Source: Natrinema altunense
GTDB lineage: Archaea > Halobacteriota > Halobacteria > Halobacteriales > Natrialbaceae
Assembly: GCF_000731985.1 (NCBI RefSeq)
Contig: NZ_JNCS01000013.1
Span: 22,996 to 86,995, forward strand
Length of the DNA stretch: 64,000 nucleotides
Reading direction: 5' to 3'
Shown: positions 15,564 through 23,982 of the stretch, in pieces
How the letters are laid out: each line of letters starts with the position of its first letter
How positions within the stretch are numbered: the stretch's first letter is position 1
Program-made: the position numbers and the translations under genes
Notes under the pieces: generated by a model
Databases searched by the model: none
Seen by the model: only the letters and a program-made list of their open reading frames with translations
Told to the model about the DNA's origin: nothing

Positions 15564-16346
15564 TCAGCGGTCCACGGCGTCCGAACGGGGGGCGACGAAC
15601 GCCGCCCGCTCGTCCGTCGCGAGCGAGCGCGGGGGGCGGTACGCACACCGCTGGTTGGGGTAGTACCGCTGTGCGAGGACCTTCGCGGCGTTGTAATCGG
15701 CGTAGACGGTGTCGACGCGACAGTCCGGGTTGGTACAGCGGAACGTCTGGTGGAGCCGTCGGTCGCCGATGGTCCCGCAGCCGTGACACTCCTGGGAGGA
15801 GTAGGCGACGGGCACCGTCGCGGCCTCGAGGCCGTACTCGGCGGCGACCGCGCGCAGGCGCAGATGGGCCGTCGGGAGGAGCCACGCCGTGCCGCGGTGG
15901 GCGTTCGGATCGGTCAGCCACGCCCACAGGTCCGGCTCGTAGTGGCTGTCTTCGGTGACCAGCACGGGGTGGTCGTACGCGCTCGCGTAGTCGCAGATCT
16001 CCCGCGCCGCGTCGTCGAGGGCCGCGAGCAGGGCCGCCCGACGGTGGCGGACGTGTGCGACGATCGTCTCGCGATCGGCGTCGCCGGCGAGCAACGCGGC
16101 GACGCGGTCGCGAAGCGCGTCGAGGCGAGCGCAGAGGTCGTCGCCGGGGATCGCGTAGGCACCCTTCCAGTCCGGCATGGGCGACGGACACGCGGTGTAG
16201 AGGTTGTGCTCCCCGAGATCGACGCCGATCGCGGTGCGGTCGGCGCGACCGGTGGCGGCTGGGGTGTTCTCGCGGCCAGTCGACTGGCCGGCTATACCGT
16301 CGTCTGTGGAGCAATATTCATTGCCCCTCGAGCGTTCGGTTCGCAT
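15564..16346 (-). CDS. RuvC-only TnpB relative (OrfB zinc-ribbon), N-terminally shortened
   Basis: 260 residues, against about 370-420 for TnpB. The RuvC parts are intact: GVDLGEHN (Asp43), LVTEDSHYEP (Glu132), YADYNAAKVLA (Asp217). The zinc ribbon is present: Cys187, Cys190, Cys204, Cys209. The N-terminal half that holds the REC/WED-like guide- and target-binding region in TnpB is missing, and 38 unrelated residues replace it. No IS200/IS605 tnpA gene is next to it, and I did not identify transposon ends. It may be a dead relic or a domesticated nuclease working with the coiled-coil protein. ATG 16346 is the first good start; an in-frame ATG lies 51 bases upstream. Confidence 0.8.
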   Translation of the reverse strand: MRTERSRGNEYCSTDDGIAGQSTGRENTPAATGRADRTAIGVDLGEHNLYTACPSPMPDWKGAYAIPGDDLCARLDALRDRVAALLAGDADRETIVAHVRHRRAALLAALDDAAREICDYASAYDHPVLVTEDSHYEPDLWAWLTDPNAHRGTAWLLPTAHLRLRAVAAEYGLEAATVPVAYSSQECHGCGTIGDRRLHQTFRCTNPDCRVDTVYADYNAAKVLAQRYYPNQRCAYRPPRSLATDERAAFVAPRSDAVDR

Positions 16347-16539
16347 GGTCGGAACCCTCGTGCAGAGGATGACCCGACCCCGGCGTGTCTCCAGCACGCT
16401 GGACCTTTGCGGCCCAGAAGGGTCGGATCAACAGCTAATTGTCACCGGCTGCTAATATAATTTACTGACGAGTCGTCAGTAGGCAGTTGTCTAATACAAT
16501 CACTTATGGACTTATAGCCAGAAAACACCCACAACCAGT

Positions 16540-16842
16540 ATGCGTATGTCTATTGCTCCCGATTCCTCGAATGAGATGCGCCAGGAAGCCGAGTGGATGG
16601 TTCCATCAGACGACAAAATTCTCGAGCTTATCCGCGAGTACGGGAACCTGACTCCAACAGCGATCGAAGATCTCGGCGGCCCCAGTGCCGGCCACGCCCG
16701 AAACCGGTGTCCTGTGCTTGCCGAGTACGGGCTGCTCGACCGAATCTCGCGTGGCCTCTACGGGATTACTGAAGCCGGTGAAGCATATCTCACTGAAGAA
16801 CTCGATGCGAGCGAACTCGAGCCAGTCCAAGACACCGAGTAA
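16540..16842 (+). CDS. PhiH1-repressor-like winged-helix protein
   Basis: 100 residues. Winged-helix content runs from about 24 to 85: DDKILELIREYGNLTPTAIE, then the recognition helix near HARNRCPVLAEYGLLDRI and the wing SRGLYGITEAGEAYL. Haloarchaea carry many such small repressors near mobile elements. A TATA-like CTTATAGCC lies about 16510-16518, near 25 bases before the ATG at 16540, in keeping with leaderless transcription. A second ATG six bases on is possible. The target is unknown. Confidence 0.8.
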   Translation: MRMSIAPDSSNEMRQEAEWMVPSDDKILELIREYGNLTPTAIEDLGGPSAGHARNRCPVLAEYGLLDRISRGLYGITEAGEAYLTEELDASELEPVQDTE

Positions 16843-17127
16843 AGATCTCTGTTTGAGTTCCCTACTCAGGACGCGGTTACCCTGTTGGTGAACACAATCT
16901 TTGGATCTTGTGCTGTCGGACAATTACTTTGAGCTACAGTCCTTGAGAAAGATAGAACTTGGCAATACTATGAAGGTCTCTACGGTGGATTTCGGTTATA
17001 CACACGATCAGGCGGCGTTCGTGTGCATATTCGGAAAACGAATTTTGTCAGCGTGCAATCCCAGGGGGAGAGCTATGTTTGAGCAAAAGAGAGAGAGAGA
17101 GGAAGAGAATAAAGCCCCATGATGGGT
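16843..17127. other. Intergenic stretch at the edge of the AT-rich island
   Basis: 285 bases in which the base composition falls from the genome's high GC to AT-rich. It ends in a purine run of AG repeats (about 17088-17110). No coding frame is supported. Confidence 0.5.
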
Positions 17128-17833
17128 CTAATCTAGAAGAGAAAGGTTATGTGCTTCTACATGCATTTTATCGACAGTCTTTACTGCACGTCTGACTCGT
17201 GATTCAATATTGCCGATCCCATCAAGGTATTGTCTAGATCTCATATCATGAACTAATTTATTCCTAGTTTTTCTAACATTTGCTATCTCTCCTTTTTCGC
17301 CCGAATCAATAATCCCCATATAGTATAATATATTCTCTTGGTCTTCGCTATCGATGTTTCTAGCATATTCTCTAGCGTTGTCTTTAGAGATGTCATCATC
17401 AAATACTTTCTGCCATATTATGTCTCCAGATAAACCTCGGAGAACTTCGTGGGCAAGTGTGAAGAATAAAACCACAGAGTCTGATGTTTCAATACTAATG
17501 AGATTTTCAACTTTCTTATCAATTTCTTTGATGTCTGCATCTGAATGGTCCTCAATGATTTCACTTCGAATTTCGTCTATCTCCTGTAATTCATCCATGA
17601 TATCATTATGCACCCTTCCCAACGTCATCATCTCTATTCCCCAACTTTCATCGACTATCTCCTGGTGATTTTCAGAGAGTTCTTCATCGTCTTGCATCGA
17701 TAGCACACTCATCTTATACGCTAATTCTACTGCTTCACTTCCCTCAGAGTCATATTCAATTACGTCTCCTTCTTCGACTAGATATTGTTCATCAACCCGA
17801 TCAATGGGGGAGCGGACCTCTCTCGTCAGTCAT
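17128..17833 (-). pseudogene. HEPN-type protein, apparently frameshifted near its start
   Basis: The intact frame runs from an ATG at 17712 (194 residues). It contains RNKLVH at residues 150-155, the Rx4H motif of HEPN ribonucleases, after long helices. Upstream, the same frame stays open with protein-like content (VEEGDVIEYDSEGSEAVELA) but has no ATG. One base fewer in the G5 run at 17806-17810 would join it to an ATG at 17833 that sits about 25-30 bases after a TATA-like element (about 17855-17866). So the real gene probably starts at 17833 and carries a one-base frameshift, or the base is an assembly error. AT-rich, unlike the chromosome. Confidence 0.6.
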
Positions 17834-17963
17834 AGACTGAGATTCGTCTCCATCGTATTTATCTTAATGACATCTTGACCGTTCCAAGTACAAAATTGAC
17901 GAAACCTGCAGTGTGGAGGTCGGGTGATTAGTTTGGGATCTTAGCCTTAGCCACGATTCCGTC

Positions 17964-18142
17964 TCAACAGCGGTACCTACTCCTTTCTTCGAGTTGCTGA
18001 ATTACATCAGTTGTAGTCAGCCCATGCTGGTTAGCGATCTCGGCAGCAAGGTCGCTTGCGCGAGCCTCCGTTAGAGTTCGCTTATGCTCTCGGGCGAGTT
18101 CAACTAGGGCAAAAACAATCAACAGGCTTTCTTAATATACAT
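17964..18142 (-). pseudogene. Remnant of a small gene, frameshifted after its start
   Basis: A 53-residue open stretch on the minus strand without an ATG reads as real protein (ELAREHKRTLTEARASDLAA, then a helical tail ending QQLEERSRYRC). An ATG at 18142, with a TATA-like CATTTAAC 26-30 bases upstream (about 18168-18175), reads into it if one base is skipped soon after the start. This matches the state of the neighbouring HEPN gene. Family unknown. Confidence 0.4.
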
Positions 18143-18204
18143 CCCCCGGAATACACTCCTACCCTACATTTAACGTCATCTACACTGTACTAGCTATTAT
18201 ACAA

Positions 18205-19002
18205 ATGCGTACTAAACGCTCTATTGAAGATGTCGATAGACATATTCTTACATCTCTCAAGAAAAGTTCGCCATCTACCCCTAAAGACATAAGCAAAGAT
18301 AGGTTCCGAGAGAATGTTATTCGTCTCCGCTGTCAGCAATTGATCCGTGAAAATTTGATAGCAGAGGTTACTCATGACCTCTATGATCTCTCTGACAAAG
18401 GCGAAGAATATGTATCTTCTGACAATCAGTTGAATGAGTTCCGTGAGAGCTTTCCTGATCCGGAGGTTGATCGGATTACCGACTTTACTGAATTAGATCC
18501 AGAGGACATTAAGTGGCGAAATAGAGAGTATTTCAATAATTCAGATCACAGGTATGATCATGGAGATGTACTTTCGTACCACCAGGTTAAACACAAGATA
18601 TCAGTAGTTCGGAACGGGGACCTCAATCGCGTTATGAATGAATTCCCAAAAAGAGAGCCGCTGACGCAGCAATGTGCACACTGGGTAAGGGCAATTATTG
18701 GGTTGCATTTTTTTCCTGATGCTAATCATAGAACGGCAATGGCTACCCTCAACACTCTTCTGCCGTTGAACGGTATTGAGAAATTCAGATGGAGTGATGA
18801 TCAATATAAGGAAACAATCTTCAAATCAAAATTAATCCGAAAACACATTATTGATGTCCGGTTTGATAATCTCTGGAGCAAGGATGAACTGTACTTCTTA
18901 TGGCATCGATACTTCGTTGATCGTTTCTACGACATTTCTGACTTTAGCCACCACTCGCCAGATTACGAAAGGCTAGATCAGGCAATAGAACAGCTAGAAT
19001 GA
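18205..19002 (+). CDS. Winged-helix-Fic/Doc fusion protein
   Basis: 265 residues. An N-terminal winged helix (about 7-70; VIRLRCQQLIRENLIAEV, DLSDKGEEYV) is followed by a Fic/Doc-like domain with HFFPDANHRTAMA at 168-180. His168 and Arg176 match the catalytic His and phosphate-binding Arg of the HxFx(D/E)GNxR motif; the glycine is Ala173. Fic enzymes transfer AMP or phosphate to proteins. Fusion to a DNA-binding domain suggests either a self-regulated toxin or a repressor that senses nucleotides. AT-rich, so probably acquired. No inhibitory helix motif (S/T)xxxE(G/N) is evident. Confidence 0.7.
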   Translation: MRTKRSIEDVDRHILTSLKKSSPSTPKDISKDRFRENVIRLRCQQLIRENLIAEVTHDLYDLSDKGEEYVSSDNQLNEFRESFPDPEVDRITDFTELDPEDIKWRNREYFNNSDHRYDHGDVLSYHQVKHKISVVRNGDLNRVMNEFPKREPLTQQCAHWVRAIIGLHFFPDANHRTAMATLNTLLPLNGIEKFRWSDDQYKETIFKSKLIRKHIIDVRFDNLWSKDELYFLWHRYFVDRFYDISDFSHHSPDYERLDQAIEQLE

Positions 19003-19008
19003 AGATGA

Positions 19009-19116
19009 TTAGTCTTGAGAACGATCTTCGTCCAACTGGACTTCTCCCATAGCAACATAAGCATCATAGTTCTCCTGTTCATCCGACCTCATTAACTGCC
19101 GAGCTAGCTGTCCCAT
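19009..19116 (-). CDS. Possible 35-residue small protein convergent with the Fic gene
   Basis: ATG 19116 opens a 35-codon frame beginning MGQLARQLMRSDEQENY and ending DEDRSQD, acidic and helical. The composition is protein-like and close to that of haloarchaeal small proteins, but no family is recognised. It ends 7 bases from the Fic stop. It could be a Fic partner or a remnant. Confidence 0.3.
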   Translation of the reverse strand: MGQLARQLMRSDEQENYDAYVAMGEVQLDEDRSQD

Positions 19117-19499
19117 TGTCTTCAACCTGAATCTGACTTAGAGACTTGCAAACTTAGTCTTTGTCATCAGTAGCAAGACAGGAGTTATGAGAAGGAGGAA
19201 GCAGCAGAACTGAGTATCATACTGCATCAGAAGCGATCAAACCGTGGAAGAGAGGTAGAAACGTAGAATAGAGAGACAGTATTGAGTTAGGCGAAAGCGA
19301 TTAGTTTCCAACACTTCAGCAACCCCTGTTTCATGTGCTTCAACTGCAACTCTGCGTACGAAAGCAGGGCGGGGCGCTGTGATTTTTTGGCGCTGTCGCC
19401 TTGGCGATACCCGGCGGCCCGAACTGCGAACGTAGCGGCGGGTGATTTCTCGAGTCGGAAGAGTCCGCTCGACTCCGTCGGGCGACGGTTCGGACCGGC
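19117..19499. other. Intergenic stretch, end of the AT-rich island
   Basis: 383 bases, AT-rich to about 19340, GC-rich after. A minus-strand frame with VLETNRFRLTQYCLSILRFY content crosses it; it may be a relic of a mobile element but has no start, domain or inverted repeat I can support. No gene called. Confidence 0.4.
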
Positions 19500-20210
19500 T
19501 CACTGCCCTTCCGTCTCCGACTGCGAGAGCCACGGCGGCGTCAGGAGGTCGCCGATCGACGCCACGCGGTACGTCGGCTCGGCCCCCGAACCGTCGGAGC
19601 GGTCAGAAACCCAGACGGACTCGAGTCCGGCGGCGGCCGAGCCGACGATGTCTGTCTCGAGCGAATCGCCGACGTGTACCGCGGTCGCCGGCGTCGCGTC
19701 GAGGAGTCGCATCGCCTGCTCGAAGGGCTCCGGGTCCGGTTTCGGCGGGGTATCATGCCCGGCGACGACGACCTCGTCGAGCCACCGCTCGAGGTTCACG
19801 GCATCGATCTTCTGCCGTTGGGCGTCCCGCGCACCGTTGGTGATGACGGCCAGCCGGTACTCTCGGCTGAGTTCATCCAGCACGCGAGCGGCCGGCGGCA
19901 CCAGTTCGACGTTCGACTGGTCGCGCTCGTCGTTGAAGGCCGCCGCGACATCCCGTCCGAGCCGTCGATCGTAGCCGTTCGCCGCGGCGAGGGCGGCAAA
20001 GCACTCCGACCGGAGGGCCGCCATCGAATCGCACCGCTCGGCGAAGTCGTCGTATCGAGCGTAGTATTCATCGACGGCAAAGAGCGGCTCGACACCCGCC
20101 CGCTCGAACGCCGCCTCGAGTACCGTTCCAGGGGACCGCTCGTATCGAAGCAGCGTTCCGTCGAGATCGAACGTGATCGCCTCGAGCGGAGTCGTCGTCT
20201 CGGTTCCCAT
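19500..20210 (-). CDS. HAD-superfamily hydrolase
   Basis: 236 residues from the ATG at 20210 (an upstream ATG at 20228 adds six residues). The motifs are clear: I, ITFDLDGTLL (nucleophile Asp); II, AVITNGARDAQRQKID; III, lysine in DTPPKPDPEPF; IV, VHVGDSLETDIVGSAAAG. An alpha-helical cap lies between motifs I and II. Phosphatases of this subgroup act on small phosphorylated metabolites. The substrate is not deducible. It is followed on the same strand by methyltransferase and DUF302 genes with an 83-base gap, so not strictly one operon. Confidence 0.88.
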   Translation of the reverse strand: MGTETTTPLEAITFDLDGTLLRYERSPGTVLEAAFERAGVEPLFAVDEYYARYDDFAERCDSMAALRSECFAALAAANGYDRRLGRDVAAAFNDERDQSNVELVPPAARVLDELSREYRLAVITNGARDAQRQKIDAVNLERWLDEVVVAGHDTPPKPDPEPFEQAMRLLDATPATAVHVGDSLETDIVGSAAAGLESVWVSDRSDGSGAEPTYRVASIGDLLTPPWLSQSETEGQ

Positions 20211-20293
20211 CGTGTATCGGCCGTTCATTCGCGGGGACTGATTACATTACTGGCACGATAGCAGCGTTGCACTCGAGGCTGAGCGGCAGGCCC

Positions 20294-20854
20294 TCACTCG
20301 AGCGTCGCGATCACCAGGAAGGTCTCGGGGCGGACGGCCTCGTGGTCGATCGCGAAGCCGGCATCGCGGAGCGCCGCTACCGCTTCGGCGGCGCTGTAGC
20401 GCTCGTCGACCGGCGGCCCGTCCGCGCCGGTACCGGTCGCCGCCCAGTCGACGACGACCAGTCGGCCGTCGGGCGCGAGGACCCGTCGAACCTCCGCGAG
20501 CGCGTCGTCGCTCGCGAACTCGTGGTAGGTCATTGTCGAAAACGCGGCCTCGAGTGCGTCGTCGTCGAACGGGAGGTCGCTCACGTCGCTGGTCACGAGA
20601 TCGACGTTCTCCGGAACGCCTTTCTGGCGGTAGTACTCGTGCATCGCCTCCTGAACGTCGACCGCGTGCACCGTGCCGGCGTGGGGCGCGACGTCGTCGG
20701 TGAAAAAGCCGGTTCCGCTGCCGAGGTCGGCGACGGTGTCGGCCGGCGAGAGCGAGAGCGCCCACAGCAGTTCCTCGGCCGAGACGAAGCGGTATCGCTG
20801 ACCCGCCCGTTCCAGCTTGTCCGCTCGCTCGGCGTCGAACGTATGGTAGCCCAT
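20294..20854 (-). CDS. Class I SAM-dependent methyltransferase
   Basis: 186 residues with SAM motif I VADLGSGTGFFTDD (about 41-54), motif II HAVDVQEAMHEYY, and the post-motif region VRRVLAPDGRLVVVDW. Substrate unknown. ATG 20854 lies 2 bases after the stop of the DUF302 gene, so the two are cotranscribed. DUF302 and methyltransferase genes are often neighbours in archaea. Confidence 0.88.
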   Translation of the reverse strand: MGYHTFDAERADKLERAGQRYRFVSAEELLWALSLSPADTVADLGSGTGFFTDDVAPHAGTVHAVDVQEAMHEYYRQKGVPENVDLVTSDVSDLPFDDDALEAAFSTMTYHEFASDDALAEVRRVLAPDGRLVVVDWAATGTGADGPPVDERYSAAEAVAALRDAGFAIDHEAVRPETFLVIATLE

Positions 20855-20856
20855 GG

Positions 20857-21297
20857 CTACAGCTCCTCGAACGCGGCGTCGACGAGGTCGCCCGTCTCGG
20901 CGACGATATCCGCCATCTCCTCGTCGTCCGGCGCGACCCCGACGAGCCGCGCGATCCGCATGATCGAGACGTGATAGACGCGCTGGCGGCCGGGTTCTTC
21001 CTCCCAGACGACGACGTTGCACGGGAAGAGCGCACCGAGTTTCCCGTCGCTGGCCTCGAGCGCTCGGTCCGCGACCGCCGGGTTACACGCGCCGAGCACG
21101 TAATACGGATCGCGGTCGGCGTCGACCTTCTCGTTGAGCAACTCCGACGGGGAGAACTCGACGGGAACGCCGAAGCCGGCGTCGGTGAACACCTCGCGAA
21201 CGTGTTCGATCGCCTCCTCGTGGGCCATCTCGAGGGTCGTCTGTGTCGTACCGATGTCGTCCGGATCGATTTGAGCGGGGTCGATAGGCAACGTCAT
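20857..21297 (-). CDS. DUF302-family protein
   Basis: 146 residues. The core (about 25-125) has the DUF302 marks FGVPVEFSPSELLNEKVD, YYVLGACNPAVADRALE and GALFPCNVVVWEE, including the conserved Cys of ALFPCNV. The family is small and its biochemical role unknown; a second copy at 45165 sits beside the rhodanese-MBL gene, linking the family here to sulfur metabolism. The inverted repeat TTGTG-CC-CACAA (about 21310-21321) lies just upstream of the ATG. An upstream TATA-like CTCTTTTCG suggests leaderless transcription from 21297. Confidence 0.85.
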   Translation of the reverse strand: MTLPIDPAQIDPDDIGTTQTTLEMAHEEAIEHVREVFTDAGFGVPVEFSPSELLNEKVDADRDPYYVLGACNPAVADRALEASDGKLGALFPCNVVVWEEEPGRQRVYHVSIMRIARLVGVAPDDEEMADIVAETGDLVDAAFEEL

Positions 21298-22070
21298 TCG
21301 TGTCCAGTATTGTGCCCACAACGAAAAGAGCTTCCGGATTTCGTCACTGGCACGCGGTGACGAGGTCCCGGTCGGTCTCGAGCCACGGTCGACGACCCGG
21401 ATTCGCGACATCTCGAGAGGGGACCCACAACGGGCCGCGGTTGACCGGCGGTTCGCCGGCCCCGATCGGCATACGCACAGCGTGAGGCAACAGCCACGAC
21501 ACGATGCAGTCGCACGATCGCAACGGCGGGCTGGGGCTCCCGTCCGAACGCATGACTACCTGTTGCGGTCGGGCCGCTCCGGGACTCGCTCGCGAAGCGA
21601 CTCGCCGTCGACTGGGTGCCCGTCGGACGCGCCAATGGTGGCAGTATGCGTCACGACGATTCAGCCGCCGTCCCCAGAACTGACGGGCGGGTCCGGGTCG
21701 CACCCCGAAACGCGGAGTTCGAGAACCGCTTACCCCGATTGTATACCTATGACTCAATAAGACAATATTGCTCACCGGACCGGATCATGGGCATCGAGAC
21801 GGCCGACGCTACGTCCCAATCGTCGGTCGTGCGGGCTGTAGCCACCGACATCGGCGTGTCCGGAAGCGTCGCTCGAGGTGACGCCGATCGGCAGCGCGAC
21901 ATCGATCCGTTCGTCGTCGACGGCGTCCGGCAGTGACCGCCGCCAAGCGCCCCGAAAGGCGGTGATCGCCGCTGCGTGGGACGGCGATCGAACACCCGGA
22001 CAACGCACGGGCGGCGTTCGACCCTGGTCGGCAGACGGGTCCGGAGTCGAAGAAACGACGAATCGGCTAA
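21298..22070. other. 773-base stretch with no firmly supported gene
   Basis: GC-rich, with many short overlapping frames. One 49-codon frame (21787-21936, ATG) begins MGIETADATSQ and reads RGDADRQRDIDPFVVDG; it is protein-like but has no family. The palindrome CAATATTG lies at 21763-21770, just upstream. No other gene is supportable. Confidence 0.4.
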
Positions 22071-23609
22071 CTAGGAGAGTCGGTCGCGCAAGTCGTTTCC
22101 GGAGGCGAGGACGGTCTCGTCGATCCGCTGATTGATATCGTCGATCGAGTCGTCGTGGGTAGCAACGAGGTCGAGATAGCCCCGAATGACATCGGCATAG
22201 AGCTCACGGGCGCGAACGAGAAACGACGGTGCCAGGAATTCGTCGTCGCCAACGGTCATTCGATCGGCGTCGCTCGGTGCGTCCGGCAAGGAGTTGTCCT
22301 CGTGGACGACCGTATTCCGGGCGTCGTATATCGCCCTGAAGAACTCCCCGACCTGCTCCGGCGGCCACTCCTGCGAGTTCTGCTCGCCGAGGAGGACTGC
22401 TGCGCGAACGCCGAGTCGATACTTGTTGCCGCCCGGAGACCCGCCTTTCAACAGCGTCGTTTCGCAGCCGACGGCACAGTCGACTACTTGATCCTCGAGG
22501 GCGTCTCGACTGAACATCCGCTCGAACCGAGCGAGCAGGTTCTGGAACGTGGCATCGTCAGTTGACAGGCGATCTCGGTGTGCGCTCCAGAACCGCCGGA
22601 TGTCCGCCGCGCGATTCGCAGCGATGTGTGTTCCGACCGTCGCTGCCGGACAATCGAACTCGAGCGGGAACGTGACGGGTGTAGCGATGCCGCGGTACGT
22701 TTCCCAGCCGGGGACGACGTGATACCCCGTGTCGAATCCGACGGTGCCTGCCGGACGGCAGAGACGGAGACACCGGCGAACGGTCGTCGCGATGTATCGA
22801 ATAACGTCGATGAGTTGCTGCCACGGGTGAACGTCGTTCGGTGTCACATCGAACTCGGGTTGATTCCACGGGGTGACGATATTGTCGTCGATCTCTCGAG
22901 CGATCTCGCTGTACGGGCGGCGACGGCGGAGGACGATCTCGACCGCGGCGGTTGGTCCGCTCGCAGTGACCGGTTCGACCGGCTCGAGGACACCCGTACT
23001 CGGTGCCTCGTAAGTCGTGATGCCGACTTCCTCCAATTCGTCAAGCGGCCGAAGCCGTAGCGTGTCCAGGTCGTACGGGCCGAGATAGTCCGGCTCGCCG
23101 TGAATCGCTGTCTCGAGGTCGATAGTGACGTCGGGTTCGAGAGTCGTGTTTTTCAGGCAGAGGAGATACCGGGCGTATTCCCGGTCCGTGAATCGTGGGT
23201 CGAACTGGTCGGCGAACGCGGCGTCGAATGCGGCCCCGTCGAACCGCGTGGTCCCGGCATAATTCAACACGACGCCGACGAATTCGAACAATCCGCGTTC
23301 GATAGATTCGATGCGTGCTGCGTCAGCGGAGTCGGTATCCGCCAACGGATCGGGAAGCCGCGTGTAGATGCGACGAGCGGCATCCTCGAATTCGTGGGTA
23401 TAGAGCGTATCGAAGGCATCCGTGTCCGCGAACGCGCGACCCGGGACTGGCACTGTGAATTCCGTCGTGTTATCGAAGACGCCATCCGAGCGAAGGCGGT
23501 GGAACGTCTTCGTTGGGGGGTCCTCGATAACAGCGCGATTACGTTCGATGACGGTCCGCACGCCGTCTTCGACTAGCGGACGGACCTCGGCAAACCACTC
23601 CGGCGGCAT
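22071..23609 (-). CDS. Large Apea-like HEPN-domain protein
   Basis: 512 residues. The C-terminal part (about 370-500) has the Apea-like HEPN pattern: CETTLLKGGSPGGNKYRLGV, AAVLLG, and AIYDARNTVVHED near residues 428-437, where RNTVVH is the Rx4H ribonuclease motif. The N-terminal part (1-360) is helix-rich and unrecognised; it may sense a trigger. HEPN proteins often act in antiviral or abortive responses. It stands alone on the minus strand with no nuclease or MNT partner alongside. No signal peptide or membrane segment. Confidence 0.65.
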   Translation of the reverse strand: MPPEWFAEVRPLVEDGVRTVIERNRAVIEDPPTKTFHRLRSDGVFDNTTEFTVPVPGRAFADTDAFDTLYTHEFEDAARRIYTRLPDPLADTDSADAARIESIERGLFEFVGVVLNYAGTTRFDGAAFDAAFADQFDPRFTDREYARYLLCLKNTTLEPDVTIDLETAIHGEPDYLGPYDLDTLRLRPLDELEEVGITTYEAPSTGVLEPVEPVTASGPTAAVEIVLRRRRPYSEIAREIDDNIVTPWNQPEFDVTPNDVHPWQQLIDVIRYIATTVRRCLRLCRPAGTVGFDTGYHVVPGWETYRGIATPVTFPLEFDCPAATVGTHIAANRAADIRRFWSAHRDRLSTDDATFQNLLARFERMFSRDALEDQVVDCAVGCETTLLKGGSPGGNKYRLGVRAAVLLGEQNSQEWPPEQVGEFFRAIYDARNTVVHEDNSLPDAPSDADRMTVGDDEFLAPSFLVRARELYADVIRGYLDLVATHDDSIDDINQRIDETVLASGNDLRDRLS

Positions 23610-23982
23610 TCTGTTCGGACGGACTCGAGTCGGTTACTTAGTACTCGTCATACTGATCGCCCCGGCTGACGACATCGGCTCCGCCGTCGAGAACAGTCAA
23701 CGGGTCCCGACCGCGCGATCCTCGTGGACCCGCTCGAGCGACCACTGACGACGATTGAGATCCTGCAGCCGGTCGACGTAGCTCACCGGGACGTCGTCAG
23801 CAGGAGCCAGAACGGCCGGAACGCACCCGTCGATCGGTCGTTCCGTGTTATCGGGGCCTTCCCGTCCGTTTATTCCGGTCTCCCACGTATCGGACAGGTA
23901 TGGGACGCTGTGAGACTGACGGGCGATCGGGACGGACAGGAATCGAACGCGGTCCCCGGAACCGGACGGAGGACGGCCGAGC
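23610..23982. other. Intergenic stretch, no supported gene
   Basis: 373 bases before the UspA gene. A minus-strand frame with DDVPVSYVDRLQDLNRRQWS content ends near 23697 but has only a GTG and no family. It may be a relic. Confidence 0.35.

Noticed and set aside
16310..16324. GCAATATTCATTGC inverted repeat upstream of the TnpB relative, considered as a sulfur operator
   Set aside because: Spacer is 4 bases and orientation differs from TATTG-N2-CAATA; not counted.
19237..19533. Minus-strand frame containing VLETNRFRLTQYCLSILRFY
   Set aside because: Looks like a possible insertion-sequence relic but I cannot identify a transposase domain or ends.
21763..21770. CAATATTG palindrome as a further operator copy
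   Set aside because: Eight bases only, centre differs, and no convincing gene follows.
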